Below are positions 28,391-38,910 of a stretch of 64,000 nt of DNA, piece after piece. Under the pieces are notes generated by a model. That model was not told the origin of the DNA. It made no database searches and worked only from the letters and a program-made list of their open reading frames with translations. How positions within the stretch are numbered: the first letter of the stretch is position 1; every line of letters begins with the position of its first letter. This stretch comes from Lactococcus paracarnosus (GTDB lineage Bacteria; Bacillota; Bacilli; Lactobacillales; Streptococcaceae), in the NCBI RefSeq assembly GCF_006770285.1, contig NZ_CP017195.1, forward strand, positions 1,178,001 through 1,242,000. The letters are read 5' to 3'. A program made the position numbers and the translations under genes.

Positions 28391-30553
28391 TTGTTAAAAA
28401 AATTTTCAAACATTGTCTCGACGAGACTCGGATTTACTGCTTTTCTAGTCATACTATTTTGGCTTAAAACGCTATTTGCCTACTTCTTTAAATTTGATTT
28501 AGACTTTGATAATCCATTTCAAATCTTATTAGCCATACTCAATCCTGTATCAAGCACACTTTTATTGCTTGGACTTGCCTTATATGTCAAGAATACTAAG
28601 CTATACTACAGCCTGTCGCTAGTGATTTATTTCCTATTAACGCTTTGGCTTTTTTCAAATGCAACTTATTTTGGAGAGTTTACTGACTTCATAACCGTTA
28701 ATACGATGCTAGCATCAAGTAAAGTTGCCGCAGGGTTAGGACAATCTGCACTAAACTTGTTTAACTTTACGGATTTATTCTTTGTAATAGATTTTCTCGT
28801 CATTGGTCTCTTAATGTGGCGAAAGGTCATCCGTTTTGACAAGCGGGCCTTTAGTAAGCGTGCTGGATTTGCCATTACCTCACTTTCTATTCTTGCCTTT
28901 ACAGTCAACCTTTTTATGGCAGAAATTGATCGACCAGAACTCTTAAGTCGTGGCTTTTCTAATACCTATGTTGTCCGCTATCTAGGGCTTGTACCATTTA
29001 CTGTTTATGATGGGATTAACACTTATAAAACCAACCAAGTTCGTAAAGAAGCTAAACCTACTGATGTGGCGGAAGTTCAAAAATATGTTAGTGACAACCA
29101 CGCTAAACCAAATCCCGAGACTTTTGGTATTGCCAAAGGCAGAAATGTTATCTACATTCATCTAGAAAGTTTCCAACAGTTTTTGATCAACTATAAGCTG
29201 AAGGCTATTGATCCAACCACAAAACAGGAAAAAGAATATGAAGTGACTCCATTTCTAAATTCTTTGTTTGGCTCTAAAGAAACATTTGCTTTTGATAATT
29301 TTTTCCATCAAGTTAAAGCGGGTAAAACATCTGATGCTGAAACATTGATGGAAAATTCATTTTTCGGACTCACACAAGGCTCATTTTTCGTTAGTAATGG
29401 TGGTAAAAACACCTTCCAATCAGCACCAGATATTCTGTCACAAGTAGGTGGCTATACATCTGCTGTTTTCCATGGTAATGTTGGCTCATTCTGGAATCGT
29501 AACGAAACTTATAAACGTCTTGGTTACAACTATTTCTTTGATCAGACCTATTTTAATGTTGATAAGTCAAACTCATTCCAGTATGGCTTACATGATAAAT
29601 TCTTATTTGGTGATTCTATTGAGTATTTAGAACACCTACAACAACCTTTCTATACTAAGTTCATTACCGTTTCTAACCACTATCCTTATGTTAAATTTGC
29701 TGGAGATGAGGGTGGGTTCCCACTCGCAACGACTAGCGATGATACCATAAATGGTTATTTTGCCACTGCAAACTATTTAGATACAGCAGTCAAAGAGTTC
29801 TTTGACTATCTGAAAGCATCAGATGTCTATAAAAACTCGGTTATTGTCCTTTATGGCGACCACTACGGTATTTCTAATTCTAGAAATCCTCAGTTAGCAG
29901 AGCTACTAGGTAAAAACAAAGAGACTTGGTCTAGCTATGATGATGCTATGCTACAACGTGTGCCTTACATGGTTGTTGTACCAGGCATGGATAAAGGAGG
30001 TGTTAATCATACATTTGGTGGAGAAATAGATAACCTACCTACCCTCTTACATTTGTTAGGCATTGACAACAGTAAATATCCGCAATTAGGTCAAGACTTA
30101 CTCAGCCCAGATCATCGTAATTTACTTGCCATGCGAAACACTGATAACTGGGTATCTTCTACGCTAACCAATTATTCTGGCCGTATTTATAAGACTGATA
30201 CTGGTGAAGAGATTACCAATCCTGATCCTGATACCAAAAAACAAATAGATGCAAATAATAAACAATCAGAACTGCAATTAAAGATTTCTGATGCCATTAC
30301 CACAGGAGATTTACTCCGCTTTTGGCCTAACGATGGTCTGAAAGCTATCGATCCAAACGACTATAATTATACTAAAGGTCTCCAAAAAGCAAAAGTCATC
30401 GAGAAGAAATTAGGTGATGCATCAACTTCAATCTTCTCCCAAAATGGTGATAAAACAACGCAAGACCTCTGGAAAACACAAAGTTTCCAAGCACTACATC
30501 CAGAACTGAATCTTAACCAAGCAGGTACATCTGCTAGTGCAACTAACAAATAA
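28391..30553 (+). CDS. ltaS: Lipoteichoic acid synthase (LtaS-type sulfatase-fold enzyme)
   Basis: Polymerises glycerol phosphate from phosphatidylglycerol onto a glycolipid anchor outside the membrane. I choose a TTG start at 28391 (LLKKFSNIVSTRLG), 10 bases after AAAGGA, giving 720 residues; the longer frame starts at a GTG ahead of the ribosome site. Five hydrophobic segments fill about the first 210 residues. The extracellular sulfatase domain follows, with metal ligands in YIHLESFQ and YGDHYGIS and the catalytic Thr313 in AGKTSDAETLMENS. The protein ends in a Thr/Ser-rich tail. It is monocistronic and ends at a strong terminator. Confidence 0.92.
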   Translation: MLKKFSNIVSTRLGFTAFLVILFWLKTLFAYFFKFDLDFDNPFQILLAILNPVSSTLLLLGLALYVKNTKLYYSLSLVIYFLLTLWLFSNATYFGEFTDFITVNTMLASSKVAAGLGQSALNLFNFTDLFFVIDFLVIGLLMWRKVIRFDKRAFSKRAGFAITSLSILAFTVNLFMAEIDRPELLSRGFSNTYVVRYLGLVPFTVYDGINTYKTNQVRKEAKPTDVAEVQKYVSDNHAKPNPETFGIAKGRNVIYIHLESFQQFLINYKLKAIDPTTKQEKEYEVTPFLNSLFGSKETFAFDNFFHQVKAGKTSDAETLMENSFFGLTQGSFFVSNGGKNTFQSAPDILSQVGGYTSAVFHGNVGSFWNRNETYKRLGYNYFFDQTYFNVDKSNSFQYGLHDKFLFGDSIEYLEHLQQPFYTKFITVSNHYPYVKFAGDEGGFPLATTSDDTINGYFATANYLDTAVKEFFDYLKASDVYKNSVIVLYGDHYGISNSRNPQLAELLGKNKETWSSYDDAMLQRVPYMVVVPGMDKGGVNHTFGGEIDNLPTLLHLLGIDNSKYPQLGQDLLSPDHRNLLAMRNTDNWVSSTLTNYSGRIYKTDTGEEITNPDPDTKKQIDANNKQSELQLKISDAITTGDLLRFWPNDGLKAIDPNDYNYTKGLQKAKVIEKKLGDASTSIFSQNGDKTTQDLWKTQSFQALHPELNLNQAGTSASATNK

Positions 30554-30580
30554 GTAGTCATCTAGTTGCGTTTATCTGAC

Positions 30581-30618
30581 AAAAATAGCCCCGATCATTT
30601 CGATGAGGGCTATTTTTT
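30581..30618. terminator. Bidirectional terminator between ltaS and the flavoprotein gene
   Basis: AAAAATAGCCC (30581-30591) pairs with GGGCTATTTTT (30607-30617) over 11 bp. T runs lie on both strands, serving the convergent ltaS and flavoprotein genes. Confidence 0.85.
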
Positions 30619-30636
30619 ACATGTGTGTTACTTAAG

Positions 30637-32145
30637 TCATCCTATTTTTACATAAGCTGCTGCTTGTGTACCTGCTTGACGACCAAATATAATGATATCA
30701 GCTACTGCATTACCACCAATCCGATTGCTGCCATGAAGACCACCTGTTACTTCACCTGCCGCATATAGTCCCTTGATGACTGTGCCATCTTTCTTCAATA
30801 CTTGTGTTTCAGTATTGATTTTCACACCCCCCATGGTATGGTGAATACCTGGTGAAACTGCAATCGCATAGTAGGTGCCATCAATGTCGTTTGTCATACC
30901 AGTTGTTCTGCCAAATTCAGGATCTGTCTTAGTGGCAACAGCTGTTTGCCATGTCTTAAGTGTTTTTTTAAGCTCCGATTTATCAATTCCTGTTTTTTCT
31001 GCTAATTCTGCTAAACTTTTAGCAGAAACGACCATTCCTTTTGACATGTACTGGTCAATTGCTTTAACTGCTGTTTTTGTTTTATCACCAAATACGATGT
31101 AAGCTGACTTACCAGCTTGCTTGAGTTCAGCAGCAGAAACTTTATCACGTGTGTTCATCTCATTAGTAAAGCGTTTACCTGCTTTATTCACTAAGATAGC
31201 ACCCTCACCACGAACCGCTTCTGTTACTAGATAGCCTGTTTTCTTGAAGACAGTTGGGTGGATTTGAATCTTATCTAAATCAACTGTATCACCACCTAAT
31301 TTTCCAATCATCTTGATGCCATCGCCTGTTGAACCTGCTGCATTAGTAGAGACATAATCTTTCAAGTCAGGACGATATTTTTTTATCATCTCTTTATTAG
31401 CTCCAAAACCACCTGTTGTCACAATCACTGCCTTAGCAGTGATCGTTTTGGTCTCAGTTTCGTCAACTTTTACCTTAACGCCAGAAATCTTGCCATCTTT
31501 TTCCATTATTTTTGTGACATCACTATTAACAAATAAGGGAATGTCTCTACTTCTAATTTTTTTTTCAAGTCCCTTTACAAGGTACTGACCAACAGCAGAG
31601 CCATCCGAAGGGCGATGTGTTCTAGAGACACTCATACCACCTGTCGTCGTCAAATTATCCAGGATAATCTCATTTTTAGCTAACCAATCAATGGCACTTG
31701 ATGAATGATCCACAAAATATCGAAGCAAGGCTTGATCATTTGTTCCCCCACCGCCTTTTAAGGTTTCATCGAAAAATTTTTGATTGTCATCAGCTACACC
31801 TTGCGCTTTTTCAACTGCAGTTTCTGATGCATTCATTCCCGCAGAAGCTTTTGAGGTATTACCACCTGCAACCGGCATCTTTTCCAAGATGACTGGATTC
31901 AAACCCGCATCCTTGGCTTCTATGGCCGCAGTCATACCTGCCCCACCAGCACCAATAATGACGATATCATAGTCAGATTTCATATCTGACGTTGGTGTAT
32001 AACTAGTTTTAGCAGATGCTGCAGCTTTTGCATCTGTTTTACTCGCTTTCGGTTTTTCAGTTGCCTTGTTACCACTACAACCTGCTAGTGCGACAACTGC
32101 TAGTAAAGCTAATCCTCCTGTAATCACCCTTTGCCATTTTTTCAT
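30637..32145 (-). CDS. Exported fumarate-reductase-like flavoprotein (lipoprotein)
   Basis: A 502-residue protein of the FAD-binding flavocytochrome c/fumarate reductase/urocanate reductase family. A lipoprotein signal peptide ends in the lipobox LAGC (Cys at about 23), followed by an Ala/Lys/Thr-rich linker to residue 55, so the enzyme should sit outside the membrane. FAD-binding DYDIVIIGAGGAGMTAA, THRPSDGSAVG, GIHHTMGGVKI and GSNRIGGNAVADIIIFGRQ are all present. It has no haem motifs and no FMN-binding domain. Listeria has an exported relative fed by extracellular electron transfer, but the donor here is not evident. A Rex/CRP-type palindrome overlaps its predicted start site. Confidence 0.87.
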   Translation of the reverse strand: MKKWQRVITGGLALLAVVALAGCSGNKATEKPKASKTDAKAAASAKTSYTPTSDMKSDYDIVIIGAGGAGMTAAIEAKDAGLNPVILEKMPVAGGNTSKASAGMNASETAVEKAQGVADDNQKFFDETLKGGGGTNDQALLRYFVDHSSSAIDWLAKNEIILDNLTTTGGMSVSRTHRPSDGSAVGQYLVKGLEKKIRSRDIPLFVNSDVTKIMEKDGKISGVKVKVDETETKTITAKAVIVTTGGFGANKEMIKKYRPDLKDYVSTNAAGSTGDGIKMIGKLGGDTVDLDKIQIHPTVFKKTGYLVTEAVRGEGAILVNKAGKRFTNEMNTRDKVSAAELKQAGKSAYIVFGDKTKTAVKAIDQYMSKGMVVSAKSLAELAEKTGIDKSELKKTLKTWQTAVATKTDPEFGRTTGMTNDIDGTYYAIAVSPGIHHTMGGVKINTETQVLKKDGTVIKGLYAAGEVTGGLHGSNRIGGNAVADIIIFGRQAGTQAAAYVKIG

Positions 32146-32168
32146 CTTGAATTCCTCATCCTTCTTCG

Positions 32169-32198
32169 TTTTGTGATTTACATCACAAAACTATTATA
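32169..32198 (-). promoter_or_regulatory. -10 element and Rex/CRP-FNR-type operator of the flavoprotein gene
   Basis: A TATAAT -10 (32193-32198, minus strand) is followed directly by the 22-bp site TTTTGTGA-N6-TCACAAAA (32169-32190), whose arms are exact reverse complements. The core TTGTGA-N6-TCACAA fits the Rex consensus and also CRP/FNR boxes. Lying over the transcription start, it should act as a repressor site, which favours Rex. Confidence 0.65.
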
Positions 32199-32370
32199 TC
32201 AAACTTTTTCAAATAAAACGATAAGTTTATTAATTTTCTAACTTATTAATCAACTATAGGCTAAAGTCTCTTGATCCTAGCATACCGTTTAAGATATGGA
32301 TGACGATACAAAAAAACATGTCTATCATTAAATAATAGGCATGCTTTTAAACTAAAATATGTACACTGAA

Positions 32371-34626
32371 TCAGATTGTTTCACGAATGGCTTGTGTTGC
32401 TTTAACTAAATTTTCTAATGATGCTTTTACTTCTGTCACCCCACGCGTTTTAAGACCGCAGTCAGGATTAATCCAAAGTTTTTCTAATGGCACTTTAGTC
32501 AATAGTTTATGAATGACGTTCTTGATTTCGTCAAGTGATGGAATCCGTGGGCTATGAATATCATAAACACCAGGTCCAGTTTGCGTTCTAAACCCATTTT
32601 CTTGAAGGGCATCAAGGATGGACAAATCACTCCTACTCGCTTCAAATGAGATAACATCCGCATCCATGGCATCGATTGCTGGGATGATATCTGTGAACTC
32701 AGAGTAGCACATATGTGTGTGAATTTGCGTCGTTGGCGCAACTTTAGCATGTACCAAACGAAAGGCAGGAATTGCCCAGTCTAGATACTGACTGTCCCAA
32801 TCTGTTTGGCGCAGCGGTAATTTTTCTCTAAGCGCTGCTTCATCAATTTGGATAATCTTAATCCCGTTTTTCTCTAAATCAAGCACTTCTTCTTGAATCG
32901 CTAGCGCAATCTGGAGCGTCGACTCACTTAATGAAATATCTTCACGAGGAAACGACCAGTTTAAGATCGTCACAGGTCCTGTTAACATCCCCTTGACTGG
33001 TTTATCAGTCAAACTTTGGGCATAAACTGAATCTGCAACTGAAAGTTGTTGAACCCTCGCGATATCCCCCCAGACAATTGGTGGTTTGACACAACGTGTG
33101 CCATAAGATTGAACCCAGGCATATTTAGTAAAGATATAACCGGCTAGTTTCTCACCAAAATATTCCACCATGTCATTTCGTTCAAATTCACCATGAACGA
33201 GGACATCAAAACCAACAGCTTCTTGCCAGTCAATCCACTCTTTTGTTTTTGTCTTGTTAAAGGCATCATAGGCAGCTTTTGTGATATCGCCACGCTTAAA
33301 GTTCAAGCGATTTTTACGGACATCAGCTGTTTGTGGGAATGAACCGATCGTTGTTGTTGGCAGTGTTGGTAACTTAAATACCTCTTTTTGGATTGCTTCA
33401 CGAGCTGCGAAGTCGGGAGTTCTACTATAGTCTGATGATGATAAGCCCGACACTTTTTCCTGTACAGTCAAGTCGGCTTCAAATCTTTTTTCATCAAATA
33501 AAGCCTTATTTTCTGCTAAACTTCCTGTTTCGAGTTGGTAGAAAATAGCGTTTATATCCTTGATTTCTTGCAACTTTTCTTGCGCAAAGGCAAAATGACG
33601 TAAGATTTTTTCATCTAAGTCCGTCTCGGCACTAACCGTGTAAGGGACGTGTTGTAAACTACATGATGACGAAATCACAAGCTTATCTTTTGGTAACTTA
33701 TCTAGAATATCAAGCGTATTTTGATAGTTATTCCGCCAAATATTTTTACCATTTACCACACCAGCAAACAACTTTTTATCAGTTGGAAACCCATGTGTTT
33801 CAATCAATTCAGCTGTCTTACGCCCTTCCACAAAATCAAGGCCAATCGCATCGACATCTAGCTTGACTAAGTCAGTATAAATATCACGGACGTCACCAAA
33901 GTAAGTTTGTAGTAGGACTTTAACTGATTTTTTCTGTGCGAGTAAAGGCGTGTAGATTGCCTTGACTAACCCAATATCCTCAGCAGATAAGTCAAAGACA
34001 AGCGCTGGCTCATCTAATTGTACCCAGTCGATTTTTTCAGCTGCTAGTTGTGCAAATATCTCAGCATAAATGGTAACAAAATCATCTTGGACTGTAGCGA
34101 TGGTCGAATGACCTGTAAACTTAATCAGCTTTAAAAGCGTGTAGGGGCCGATTAAAACTGGTTTAGTCGTGATCCCTAGTGCCAAGGCTTCCTGATATTC
34201 TGAAAGTAATTTACTAAGATCTAGTTTTAAGACTGTCCCATCATCAAATTCTGGCACCATGTAATGATAATTTGTATTAAACCATTTTTTCATGGCTAAT
34301 GCTTTGACATCTCCTGCCTCAGACTGATGACCACGGGCTGCTGCAAAGTATTTTTCGAGGGGTGAAATGGCAAGTGCTTGGTAACGCTCAGGCACGATAT
34401 TTAGCGCAAAAGCAGTATCTAGTGTCGTATCATAAAATGAAAAATCATTTGATGGGATAAAATCAATGCCAGCTGCAAATTGAGTTTGCCAATTTAATTG
34501 TCTTTGCGTTTTAGCAACAGCTTCTAGCTCTGACTCAGAAAGTTCCTTTTTAAAAAATTTCTCAATTGCGAATTTTAATTCTCGTTTTGCGCCAATACGT
34601 GGATAGCCGATAAGTGATGTTGTCAT
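32371..34626 (-). CDS. metE: Cobalamin-independent methionine synthase
   Basis: Transfers a methyl group from 5-methyltetrahydropteroyltriglutamate to homocysteine. It has 751 residues, the usual length, with the N-terminal half beginning [19 protein letters not shown]. The catalytic half carries [27 protein letters not shown], the zinc ligands in HTHMCYSEF and [11 protein letters not shown], and [11 protein letters not shown]. The ATG at 34624-34626 is chosen for its AGAGG site 7 bases upstream. Two TATAG-type boxes upstream point to methionine control. Confidence 0.97.
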   Translation of the reverse strand: MTTSLIGYPRIGAKRELKFAIEKFFKKELSESELEAVAKTQRQLNWQTQFAAGIDFIPSNDFSFYDTTLDTAFALNIVPERYQALAISPLEKYFAAARGHQSEAGDVKALAMKKWFNTNYHYMVPEFDDGTVLKLDLSKLLSEYQEALALGITTKPVLIGPYTLLKLIKFTGHSTIATVQDDFVTIYAEIFAQLAAEKIDWVQLDEPALVFDLSAEDIGLVKAIYTPLLAQKKSVKVLLQTYFGDVRDIYTDLVKLDVDAIGLDFVEGRKTAELIETHGFPTDKKLFAGVVNGKNIWRNNYQNTLDILDKLPKDKLVISSSCSLQHVPYTVSAETDLDEKILRHFAFAQEKLQEIKDINAIFYQLETGSLAENKALFDEKRFEADLTVQEKVSGLSSSDYSRTPDFAAREAIQKEVFKLPTLPTTTIGSFPQTADVRKNRLNFKRGDITKAAYDAFNKTKTKEWIDWQEAVGFDVLVHGEFERNDMVEYFGEKLAGYIFTKYAWVQSYGTRCVKPPIVWGDIARVQQLSVADSVYAQSLTDKPVKGMLTGPVTILNWSFPREDISLSESTLQIALAIQEEVLDLEKNGIKIIQIDEAALREKLPLRQTDWDSQYLDWAIPAFRLVHAKVAPTTQIHTHMCYSEFTDIIPAIDAMDADVISFEASRSDLSILDALQENGFRTQTGPGVYDIHSPRIPSLDEIKNVIHKLLTKVPLEKLWINPDCGLKTRGVTEVKASLENLVKATQAIRETI

Positions 34627-34661
34627 AAATTGCCTCTTCATTTCTTTAGTAGTATGACATT

Positions 34662-34729
34662 ATTCTATCATCTCTCGTTATAGTTGTAAAATATATAAAA
34701 ATAGATGTTAGTTATAGTTATAGCATATA
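34662..34729 (-). promoter_or_regulatory. metE promoter -10 and MET-box-like sites
   Basis: On the minus strand a TAGAAT -10 lies at 34662-34667. TATAGTTGTAAAATATA (34679-34695) and TATAGTTATAGCATATA (34713-34729) resemble the streptococcal MET-box. The distal one is centred about 66 bases upstream of the expected start, the same place as at the MetE-C-like gene. The match is imperfect and the region is AT-rich. Confidence 0.4.
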
Positions 34730-34744
34730 ACAAAAATCGCCGAC

Positions 34745-35215
34745 CTAGGTCAAGCGATTCATACCACGTAAACGATTGATTAATTCGGCTAGCCAAAATC
34801 CAGCTGCGATTGCCCCAATGATAATCACGAGTAATTCAAAATTAGCAACTGCATCATCCCGATTACCAGTCACCAAACTTCTGACAACCTGATAAGCTTG
34901 TCCACCTGGCACTAAAGGAAAAATGCCTGGGATACTATAAATGAGCATCGGTACTTTTTGTGCCCGACTCATGGTCAAACTTAGCACACCAATCACATTA
35001 GTTGCAATAAATGACCCTAGCACAATTCGCCAATTTTTATCCATCATCTGCTGTGTGCAGAGTAAGACAAGTTCATAAGTCAGCCAAGCACTTGCGCCGA
35101 CAATCCCTGCTCGATTCAGTGTTCGCCTTGGGATATTCAAAATAATACCAAAAGAAAGCGTCCCGATATAGGCAAGTATCGTTTGGCCGATTAACTGTAA
35201 TATAACAAGTATCAT
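34745..35215 (-). CDS. Threonine/serine exporter, small subunit (YjjB/DUF3815 half of ThrE)
   Basis: A 156-residue membrane protein with about four hydrophobic helices, corresponding to the C-terminal half of Corynebacterium ThrE. FGIILNIPRRTLNRAGIVGA near the start and the IPGIFPLVPGG motif in the middle are family marks. It follows the YjjP-type gene by 13 bases with an AAAGGAG site, and the two halves are expected to work together. The exported amino acid is inferred from the family. Confidence 0.87.
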   Translation of the reverse strand: MILVILQLIGQTILAYIGTLSFGIILNIPRRTLNRAGIVGASAWLTYELVLLCTQQMMDKNWRIVLGSFIATNVIGVLSLTMSRAQKVPMLIYSIPGIFPLVPGGQAYQVVRSLVTGNRDDAVANFELLVIIIGAIAAGFWLAELINRLRGMNRLT

Positions 35216-35228
35216 AGGACTCCTTTAA

Positions 35229-36035
35229 TCAATAAAAAAATGAGAGTAGCACAATACCGAGGCCTACAGAAGCAGCTGTTAACAGCGCTTCTATGATACG
35301 TCCTTGTCCAGAGATAAAGTTACCAGCCATGATTTCTCTCACAGCATTAGTCAGAGCAACACCTGGTACAAAGGGCATAATGGCACCAATAATCACAATA
35401 TCTGGATCAAAAGGTTGGACCAGTATTTTTGAACAGACGAGCATGATCAAAGACATACATAAACTCGCTAGGAATAAGCCAAAAAAACGCATATGAAACT
35501 TATTTCTCAGTTGAAAAGCAATCGCATAAGCAAGACCACTTGTTGCTGCTGCTAGAAAAAGATTGATAAAAGCTGTATTTCTCGTTAACATGATTAAGAA
35601 GGTAACAGCGATTAACATAGCACTGATTACCTGTAACTTGAGAGAAAATCTCGGAATCGTCATATCAATCTTACTTAACTTATCTGAGAAAGTCTCGATG
35701 GAGATCCGGTGTGCTGTGAATTGACGTGTCAAATCGTTGACAGCGACTATCTTTTCCATGTCCATCGTCTGTATACGAGGTGGGATACTGCGCATTTGCG
35801 TTAAGCCTTGCTCTGGAAAACTGACTGTGATAGCATTTAAGAGGACATAGACCTGCAGGTTATTAATTTCTGCTGCAGCGCCCATTCTCTGTATCACATC
35901 TTCTACACGTGATATTTCAGACCCATTTGCCATCAATATTTGCCCGGCCAAGAGACAAGAATCCATTAAAATATGGACGTCTGAGGCCTGTTTCTTTAAG
36001 GTATTACTGTTAAGATTAGTTACAGCATCTGGCAT
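35229..36035 (-). CDS. Threonine/serine exporter, large subunit (YjjP/DUF1212 half of ThrE)
   Basis: A 268-residue protein. A cytosolic N-terminal half holds AGQILMANGSEISRVEDVIQ and the VLLNAITVSFPE segment. The C-terminal half has about five transmembrane helices with MPFVPGVALTNAVREIMAG. I choose the ATG at 36033-36035, 8 bases after AGGA; the ATG three codons upstream sits on that ribosome site. It is first in a two-gene operon with the YjjB-type gene. Confidence 0.87.
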   Translation of the reverse strand: MPDAVTNLNSNTLKKQASDVHILMDSCLLAGQILMANGSEISRVEDVIQRMGAAAEINNLQVYVLLNAITVSFPEQGLTQMRSIPPRIQTMDMEKIVAVNDLTRQFTAHRISIETFSDKLSKIDMTIPRFSLKLQVISAMLIAVTFLIMLTRNTAFINLFLAAATSGLAYAIAFQLRNKFHMRFFGLFLASLCMSLIMLVCSKILVQPFDPDIVIIGAIMPFVPGVALTNAVREIMAGNFISGQGRIIEALLTAASVGLGIVLLSFFY

Positions 36036-36106
36036 TTCAGTCATCCTATTCTTAAATTATTTAGCGATACGTTTGGTGATGAGTTGCCGTAAGGACCTCT
36101 AATGTC

Positions 36107-36946
36107 TTATATGGCCATATCGAAAATAAGCTGTGGTTTAACAGGCTCATAATCAACCAACTCAAAATCTTCAGGCTTGATGTCAAAAAAGTTAGTGCCG
36201 TCTGCAACGTTCAGCTTAAGCACTGGATTTTTATCTGATGGTGTCCGCCCAAGTAGTGTGGTTGCATTATCAAACTGATTATCATAGATATGTAAGTTAT
36301 TGACAAAATAGAAGAACTTACCAACCTGCCAGCCAAAATGTTTGGCAATCATCATCTGCAAGGCCACATACTGCATGGCATTGATATGATGGGCAACTAA
36401 CATGTCATTACTGCGCTGCGTCAAAGTTGCATCTAGATAGATCTGTCCATCAACACGGCGGACATCAAACATGGTCTGAAAGGCACAAGGCAACAAGCCT
36501 TCTGAGGCTTCAAAATCATCATATTGCCAGAGGTTGATGATATTTCTGCGATTCCATGGATTTTTTTCAAGGCCACTGAGTAATTTGCCGATGATATCAT
36601 GTTTATTAACAGTCGCACCATAGCGCATACCGATATTACCTGACTCGCCAACTTCCCACTCATTCCAATACTTAACGCCATACTTGTTTACCAAAACGTC
36701 CAGATCACTGGTTTGATCCTGATAAATCCACATCAGCTCTTTAATGGCCGACTTAATCGGGATCGGCCTTAAAGTAGTAATCGGAAATTCACCTTTGCTC
36801 AAATCATACTCAGCAAAACTACCCGTAATATATTTTGAGTTTGCTGTCTTGCCATCCTTATATTTAGGACGAGCATTTTCACTCCATACACCATCGTCTA
36901 ATATGTGATGCATATTATCAATAAAAAGTTTATCTGCTTTTCTCAT
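36107..36946 (-). CDS. thyA: Thymidylate synthase
   Basis: Makes dTMP from dUMP with methylenetetrahydrofolate. It has 279 residues. The nucleophile is Cys154 in [34 protein letters not shown] and the [10 protein letters not shown] motif follow. [12 protein letters not shown] supplies the phosphate-binding arginines. The protein is a normal family member. No dihydrofolate reductase gene follows. Confidence 0.96.
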   Translation of the reverse strand: MRKADKLFIDNMHHILDDGVWSENARPKYKDGKTANSKYITGSFAEYDLSKGEFPITTLRPIPIKSAIKELMWIYQDQTSDLDVLVNKYGVKYWNEWEVGESGNIGMRYGATVNKHDIIGKLLSGLEKNPWNRRNIINLWQYDDFEASEGLLPCAFQTMFDVRRVDGQIYLDATLTQRSNDMLVAHHINAMQYVALQMMIAKHFGWQVGKFFYFVNNLHIYDNQFDNATTLLGRTPSDKNPVLKLNVADGTNFFDIKPEDFELVDYEPVKPQLIFDMAI

Positions 36947-37029
36947 ATCTTTATCTTATCATTTCTTTATCATTTATACGACTATAGGTCTCAGCATCTT
37001 ACCGATTCATCTCATCATTCTAGCCGTGA

Positions 37030-38910
37030 TTAGTCAAATCCAGCCAAGTACTCATAGCGCTCATACTTGTCTAGTAAGTCATTATTTTTAAGGTCTAAAG
37101 CTGCTTGTAACTCGCCTAATTTTGTGAAGTCTGATCCATGTACAGCCATCTGTTGCTCGATAGTTGAAATGTCACTTTCCAAGCTTGAAATCGACTCTTC
37201 AATCGTTGACCACTCTTGTTTTTCAGAATAGGTCATCCGTGCTTTTTCGAGGTCATTAACTTGTACTACTGGGACTGCTGCAACTTGTTTATTTGGTTTT
37301 TGATCTGCCACTTTAGTCGCCAAATAATCTGAGTAGCCTGAATGCACTTCAGTCACAGTTCCCTCATCAAAAACCAGCAGTTTATTAACGACCTTATCAA
37401 GGAAATACCGGTCATGACTGACTGTAATTACCACACCTTTATAGTGCTGAATGAAATTTTCTAGGACAGTCAACGTCGCAATGTCCAGATCATTTGTCGG
37501 CTCATCTAGTAGTAGAACGTTAGGTTGTTGTAATAAAATCTTCAACAAATATAAGCGTTTCTTCTCGCCACCTGATAGCTTAGCAATCAGGGTACCATGT
37601 GTGGTACGTGGAAATAAAAATTGCTCTAACAGATTAACAATACTTACTGATTCACCAGATGAGGTAAGGCTATTATCCGCAATCTCTTGTAGAAAGTTAA
37701 TCACACGTTTGGACTCATCAAGTCCTTTAATTTGCTGTGAAAAATAGCCGATCTTAATCGTCTCACCGATGTCAACTGTCCCAGCATCCGGTGTCAATTC
37801 ACCATCAATCAGATTAAGTAAGGTAGATTTCCCTGTCCCGTTGTTGCCAACAATACCGATTCTATCTGTATTTTGAACTAGGAGGTTAAAGTCAGTCAAA
37901 ATGGGCTTATCAGCAGAAAATGCAAAGTTAACATGCTCGAAATTGATGACTTTTTTACCGATTCTTGACGTGGCGACATTGATTGAAAGATCCTCAGATG
38001 AGCTGACACTGTTGACCTCATTTTTGATATCTTCAAATCGATCAATTCGTGCTTGCTGCTTGGTCGCACGTGCCTGAGGTGATTTACGAATCCAGGCTAA
38101 TTCTTGTTTATATAATTGCTTGCTCTTATGATGCTGAGCAGATTCTCTTTCGTCTCTTTCAGCTTTTTGTTGTAGATAATCTTGGTAATTACCTTGGTAT
38201 TCGTATAGCTTACCATTGTCTAATTCAAAAATACGCGTTGCCAAATTATCCAAGAAATAACGGTCATGGGTAATAAACAAAATGGTTTGTCTGGCGCTTT
38301 TTACATAGTTCTCTAACCAAGCTATCGTATCTACATCCAGATGGTTGGTTGGCTCATCCAGCAGTAATAAATCAGCAGGATTTAGCAAGGCCTGCGCTAA
38401 CTGAACACGACGTTTTTGACCACCGGATAAATTCTTGATTTGCTCAGTCAAATCAGGTAATTTCAACTTAGATAATACCGTTTTAACTTGATTTTCTACT
38501 TCCCAAGCCTCAATCGCTGTCATCTGTGCTTCAACTTCAGATAAAGAGACTTGCAGTATCTCATTCTCTGGATCCTCAGTCAAGGCAAGCAAGACTTGCT
38601 CATACTGCTTAATCGCTTTCATCTGTGCTAAGTCATCTGACAAAATCGTATCCATAATCGATAAGGTTTCATCAAACTGTGGTTCCTGTGTCAAATACTC
38701 GATTTTGAAATCATTACGCGTAAAAAATGGTGAATTATCACCATCAAATCCAGCTTTTCCTGAGATAACATCTAGTAAGGTCGTTTTCCCAGTGCCATTC
38801 ACACCAATCAAGCCAATCCGATCTAAAGGATGGATAATAAAGTCTATCTTTGAGAAAACGGTCTTATCTCCTACAGATTTAGTCAAGTTTTCAACACGAA
38901 AATCAGTCAT
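37030..38910 (-). CDS. ABC-F family ATPase (Uup-like)
   Basis: A 626-residue cytosolic protein with two ATP-binding cassettes and no membrane segments. First cassette: GVNGTGKTTLLD, LSGGQKRRVQLA, LLLDEPTNHLD. Second cassette: GNNGTGKSTLLN, LSGGEKKRLYLL, LLLDEPTNDLD. A charged linker lies between them and a coiled-coil C-terminal domain (about 545-626) is of the Uup type. Such proteins act on the ribosome. The ATG at 38908-38910 overlaps the cca stop codon; one 3 codons upstream is also possible. Confidence 0.88.
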   Translation of the reverse strand: MTDFRVENLTKSVGDKTVFSKIDFIIHPLDRIGLIGVNGTGKTTLLDVISGKAGFDGDNSPFFTRNDFKIEYLTQEPQFDETLSIMDTILSDDLAQMKAIKQYEQVLLALTEDPENEILQVSLSEVEAQMTAIEAWEVENQVKTVLSKLKLPDLTEQIKNLSGGQKRRVQLAQALLNPADLLLLDEPTNHLDVDTIAWLENYVKSARQTILFITHDRYFLDNLATRIFELDNGKLYEYQGNYQDYLQQKAERDERESAQHHKSKQLYKQELAWIRKSPQARATKQQARIDRFEDIKNEVNSVSSSEDLSINVATSRIGKKVINFEHVNFAFSADKPILTDFNLLVQNTDRIGIVGNNGTGKSTLLNLIDGELTPDAGTVDIGETIKIGYFSQQIKGLDESKRVINFLQEIADNSLTSSGESVSIVNLLEQFLFPRTTHGTLIAKLSGGEKKRLYLLKILLQQPNVLLLDEPTNDLDIATLTVLENFIQHYKGVVITVSHDRYFLDKVVNKLLVFDEGTVTEVHSGYSDYLATKVADQKPNKQVAAVPVVQVNDLEKARMTYSEKQEWSTIEESISSLESDISTIEQQMAVHGSDFTKLGELQAALDLKNNDLLDKYERYEYLAGFD

